This document shows, in pieces, positions 60,753 to 64,000 of a DNA stretch of 64,000 bases (its first letter is position 1; each line of letters begins with the position of its first letter). The notes under the pieces were generated by a model. That model did no database searches, was not told where the DNA came from, and saw only the letters and a program-made list of their open reading frames with translations. Both the position numbers and the translations under genes were made by a program. Origin of the DNA: Limonium bicolor (Eukaryota > Streptophyta > Magnoliopsida > Caryophyllales > Plumbaginaceae); NCBI GenBank assembly GCA_023374045.1, contig CM041781.1:144328982-144392981 (forward strand). The letters are read 5' to 3'.

Positions 60753-61513
60753 TTACACGAGATTTAACGAAACACATACCAACAAATTGTATGTAGCAAT
60801 TTGCAAGCTACCGCTTGAACACCTGCGATTCTCCCCATCGTCAGCTTGTAAGTTTCTTAGCTTCATTTCACATTTCTTGATGATATTTGAATAAAAAGGC
60901 CAGTGCAAACTTGACTTCGTGATAGGCCTTTGACCCAATGGATTCTCTTTAACAAATTTCTGCACGTTATCAGCTAATGCTAACTTCTCAAGATACACTC
61001 GTAACTGGCCATCATGTCCTGACAAAAAACAGCCAAACTAAACTTATTTGCCAAGTCTGAATAATTGCACAAACAAACCCTAGAAGCGCAAGGTTAAGTA
61101 AAAGACACCACTAAACATCAACATTGTAATTTGATGTTTTCAATCATAAGTCATTTAGATGAAAAAAAACTCACCTAGAGACTTATCCTTTATATCCTTG
61201 TACTCATACGGATAGGGAAAAATGGCAGTGTAAGGCTACAAAGAAAGAAATAAAACCAGGAGGTTAAAAAAATGAGATAAATAACCAGCCCTATAAAAAA
61301 ACGTCAGCTCAATTAGTATAAACAATATACATACAGGGTTGCACAATGCCTTGTAAGGAGAATCATCCAACAATAATGTGTTTGACTCATTATAATCACC
61401 CTTTTCCCAAGGGAGGTCTGCCTCCTTTATATCCCATAACTTCCTGATTTCCTTCAGCACGAGGGTTTCTTTTTGTTCCCTATAGTCATATACCCCGTTT
61501 CAGTGCAATGATG
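60753..61513 (-). pseudogene. HAD-superfamily FCP1-like phosphatase gene, 3' exons, broken by a LINE
   Basis: Three minus-strand exons encode the C-terminal half of a plant FCP1/NIF-type HAD phosphatase. Exon 61513-61335 has HCTETGYMTIGNKKK, then KEIRKLWDIKEADLPW and TLLLDDSPYKALCNP, the late acidic HAD motif. Exon 61235-61175 has PYTAIFPYPYEYKD. Exon 61018-60753 has GQLRVYLEKLALADNVQKF and NPLGQRPIT. GT/AG borders join them in frame. A one-base change lies near 61465 at a C run. The catalytic DxDx(T/V) motif would be upstream, but a LINE tail abuts the first exon at 61514. This is the only host gene seen. Family call is good; the exact member is not known. Confidence 0.8.
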
Positions 61514-61761
61514 TTTTTTTTTTGAAAGAATGGATATATATATAAAATAAGAGGAACATGTAACGTTAGATACATAGGGGCCCTATGTATCTGATAAGAA
61601 GAAAGGAGACATCACTTACAGGGGAGGAGGATAAAGCCTCCCTAGTAGCGAAACAAAAGCAGCATAGACCTATACAAAGGCTACCCCAGCTAGGGGACAA
61701 AATAGCGTAAAGCTGATCAAATAAAAAAGACAATACAACAAAGTTAAATAAAAGGATGCTC

Positions 61762-62582
61762 CTAGGTGCAGAGCGCCCTATCAAGCCAGTCGAAGTCGGC
61801 GCTGGAATTGTTCATCTTCGTCCAAATGGTGGCTTTTGTTGCCACTTTGATGTCCGCAATAATGAGTTTGGGCTCTCTGGATTGGTTGGCCATGGCTCGC
61901 TTGCACCTTTCTATCCATATATGGTATACAACGTTGGCTATTGCCGCTCGTTTCACCAGATCAACCGGACGACGCCTCTTGCAATAGCGAATGATCCATG
62001 ATGCGCAGCTACGAAGACTCCTCCGGTTGGTAGGGATCCCCAGCAGTCACAGATCGTCCACCAGACCCTATAAGAGTACCTGCATTGAAAAAAAAGATGG
62101 TTGCTTGTCTCTGGAGCACGCTCACAGAGCCAGCATCTGTTAGCAATACATATGCCCCATGATTGGAGCTTATCACAAGTTTTTAGTCTTCCTTTTAGAG
62201 CAACCCACAAAATGAATTTGGCTTTAGGGATAGCCCAGTTTTCCCAACAGACTTTGTACCATTGGAAGGTCTGGTGAGGGGTGGAAATGTCCTTATAGAA
62301 GGAGCTAACCCTAGGTCGAAGGGGGTAGGAGTTGAAAAGAAAGATGGCATCCTCAGGCGAGCCACACTGCTTCATCCACCAATCCCTGGCATGAAGGATA
62401 GTTTTCCATGTCCAAGGGTCATTACTTTTAGCCTTAACCGACCAGATGCTGCTAGGAGGGGGTAAGAAGAGCTTGTGGATCCATTGAATCCAAAGACGCT
62501 CCGTGTCGTGAGCGATGGCTGAGATGTTCTTGAGAATGAAGCACATATTCCAATTATGGATATCCTTCAGCCAGCCCCCCAT
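61762..62582 (-). pseudogene. LINE ORF2 C-terminal zinc-binding domain (zf-RVT)
   Basis: The open frame from 62582 holds WSVKAKSNDPWTWKTILHAR and VCWENWAIPKAKFILWVALK. The cysteine/histidine cluster CWLCERAPETSNHLFFQC is typical of the zf-RVT domain at the end of plant LINE ORF2. A frame change near 61960 leads to the last 60 or so residues, ending near 61762. Confidence 0.85.
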
Positions 62583-62669
62583 TTTTTGGTATTTGTGATG
62601 GCCTTCCAGGCCACTGGTGGGGTGGCCTTATTGTCAGCCTCCCCCGACCAAAGGAACGACCGAAAGCAA

Positions 62670-63995
62670 CTAGTAACTCTTTTGATGACGTTTTAGGAAT
62701 GGTGATGCATGAGGCCCAGAAACCCACAACGCCAAAAAGAGTACTCTGGATGAGAGAGAGCCTGCCTGCAAAGAGAGGGATTTACTTCCCCAAGAGGTTA
62801 TAATTTTACGGATACTGTCAGTAAGGGGGTAAAGTCCCGCTTTGGGCTTCCTAGCAGTGATAGGGATGCCAAGATAGCGGAATGGAAATGAGCCCAGTTT
62901 AAATCCCGTGAGGTGCACAAGTGCATCCATAGTGGTAGGGTTAACCCCTCATAGAAATATGTCAGATTTGGAAGGGTTAAGCATGAGACTAGAGGCTTCA
63001 GAGAAGAGATTAACCTTATTGAGCATGGACGTTATGGAGTTGTGGTCACCTCTACAGAACAAGAGGGCATCATCAGCAAAGAAGAGGTGGGTGATCCGGA
63101 GCTGCTTGCAAGATGGGTGATAGCTGAAATTAGGGGTGGTAAGGAGTTGGTCGAGCAGCCGGGAAAGCATGTCCATAATAAGCGCAAAGAGGTAGGGGAG
63201 AGAGGATCGCCTTGGCGCAGCCCTCTTTCCCCTTTGAAAAATGCTGATGGAGACCCATTTATGTTGATCGAGAACGATGTGGAGGTGACACATTGAATGA
63301 TCCAGTTACTAAATTCGGGGGGGAAGTTTAGGAGGAGAGAGTGTCCTGGAGGAATTTCCAGTCAACAGTGTCAAAAGCCTTCCTGATGTCCATTTTCATA
63401 GTACACCGAGGAGAAATGTTGACTCTTTGGTATTTTTTCATAAGGCACGAGCAGAGCTGGATGTTGTCTGAGATAAGACGCCCTTTAATAAAGGCTCCTT
63501 GGCAGGGGTTCACCAGAGAGGGGAGGACGCTCTTGAGCCTTTCAGCCACTATTTTACTAATGATTTTATACAACGTATTGCAACAGGATATGGGCTTATA
63601 ATCCCCGGGGAAGAGGCATTATCAGTTTTGGGAATAAGGGTGATAAGGGTGGCATTGATTTCTTTAAGAAGCCTACCGCTATGGAAGAAACTTTTAATGG
63701 CTTCACAAATGTCCTCCCCAATGATGTCCCAGGCAGCTTTGAAGAATTTAGCCGAGTAGCCGTCCGGGCCAGGGGCTTTGTCGTCCCCTATTGAGAAAAG
63801 GGCTGATCTAATGTCACTACTCTCAACGGGCTTGGTTAAGAGGGTCCATGAAGAGCGGTCAAGCGTTCTGACATTTTCCAAGTTAAGATCCGCCAAAGAG
63901 CGCTTGAGTGGTGTCCTAGAGCCTAAAGTGACGGAAGTGGCTAACCAGGCAGTTTTCAATGTCGGAAGGGGACTGGAGGGTCTCCCCCCGATCAT
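62670..63995 (-). pseudogene. LINE reverse transcriptase (frame breaks)
   Basis: In order on the minus strand: FSIGDDKAPGPDGYSAKFFK and LITLIPKTDNASSP (63995-63600), YKIISKIVAERLKSVLP, then QGAFIKGRLISDNIQL and MDIRKAFDTVDW (63570-63330), the catalytic THLFFADDALLF box (near 63080), LNPSKSDIF and the FPFRYLGIPI segment (62880). At least three frame changes separate the blocks. This is a plant L1-type RT, which primes cDNA synthesis on nicked target DNA. Confidence 0.88.
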
Positions 63996-64000
63996 TGGTA

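Larger units (their letters stand above)
61514..64000 (-). mobile_element. L1-type LINE, 3' part
   Basis: The minus strand carries reverse transcriptase then a zinc-binding RT C-terminal domain. It ends in a ten-A tail (T run at 61514-61523 on the plus strand). The upstream endonuclease and 5' end lie off the right edge. The tail sits within the coding exon of the HAD phosphatase gene. Confidence 0.9.

Overview
This is nuclear DNA of a flowering plant: AT-rich, with almost no host genes, and filled with nested LTR retrotransposons, MITEs and a LINE. The chromovirus-type Ty3/gypsy elements, a Tat-lineage Ty3/gypsy element with an archaeal-type second RNase H, plant splice signals and a plant-type FCP1-like phosphatase gene all fit an angiosperm with a large, repeat-rich genome. 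I cannot name the species.

Layout. 1-8099: element A, a minus-strand chromovirus-type Ty3/gypsy element cut by the left window edge (RT, protease, gag with small introns, PBS, 4.1-kb 5' LTR). Between its gag zinc knuckle and protease lies a plant ALKBH1-type (AlkB, 2-oxoglutarate/Fe(II) dioxygenase) coding exon; this is the most unusual item in the window. 8100-12461: 3' part of a plus-strand LTR (B) into which A inserted, carrying a 538-bp MULE-like inverted-repeat MITE. 12462-14324: low-complexity non-coding DNA. 14325-17529: another plus-strand LTR (G), broken off by an Athila-like minus-strand LTR and 3' remnant (H, 17530-20350). 20351-40275: element C, a plus-strand relative of A, whose 5' LTR is split by the full-length young element D (22711-34584, minus strand, Tat lineage). 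D has gag, protease-RT-RNase H-archaeal RNase H-integrase, an antisense multi-exon gene and a tandem-repeat block. C's coding region is decayed and holds a 500-N gap.

40276-44238: non-coding DNA with a tRNA-like sequence and a diverged ~190-bp tandem array. 44239-49865: a 5.6-kb solo LTR with a perfect TAAGC target duplication. 49871-51694 and about 51790-53172: two further LTR pieces, each ending in a PBS. 54934-58598: an inverted solo LTR of the same family. About 58800-60100: an inverted-repeat element containing a Stowaway-like MITE. 60753-61513: 3' exons of a host HAD/FCP1-like phosphatase gene, disrupted by a minus-strand L1-type LINE (61514 to the right edge).

How the parts work together: each autonomous retroelement carries its own replication cassette, and several appear to use splicing to connect gag to pol. 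In A, two alternative acceptors after one gag donor would join gag in frame either to protease or to the AlkB exon. Many frameshifts fall at homopolymers, and the two LTRs of D differ mostly by one-base indels, so part of the apparent decay may be consensus error rather than mutation.
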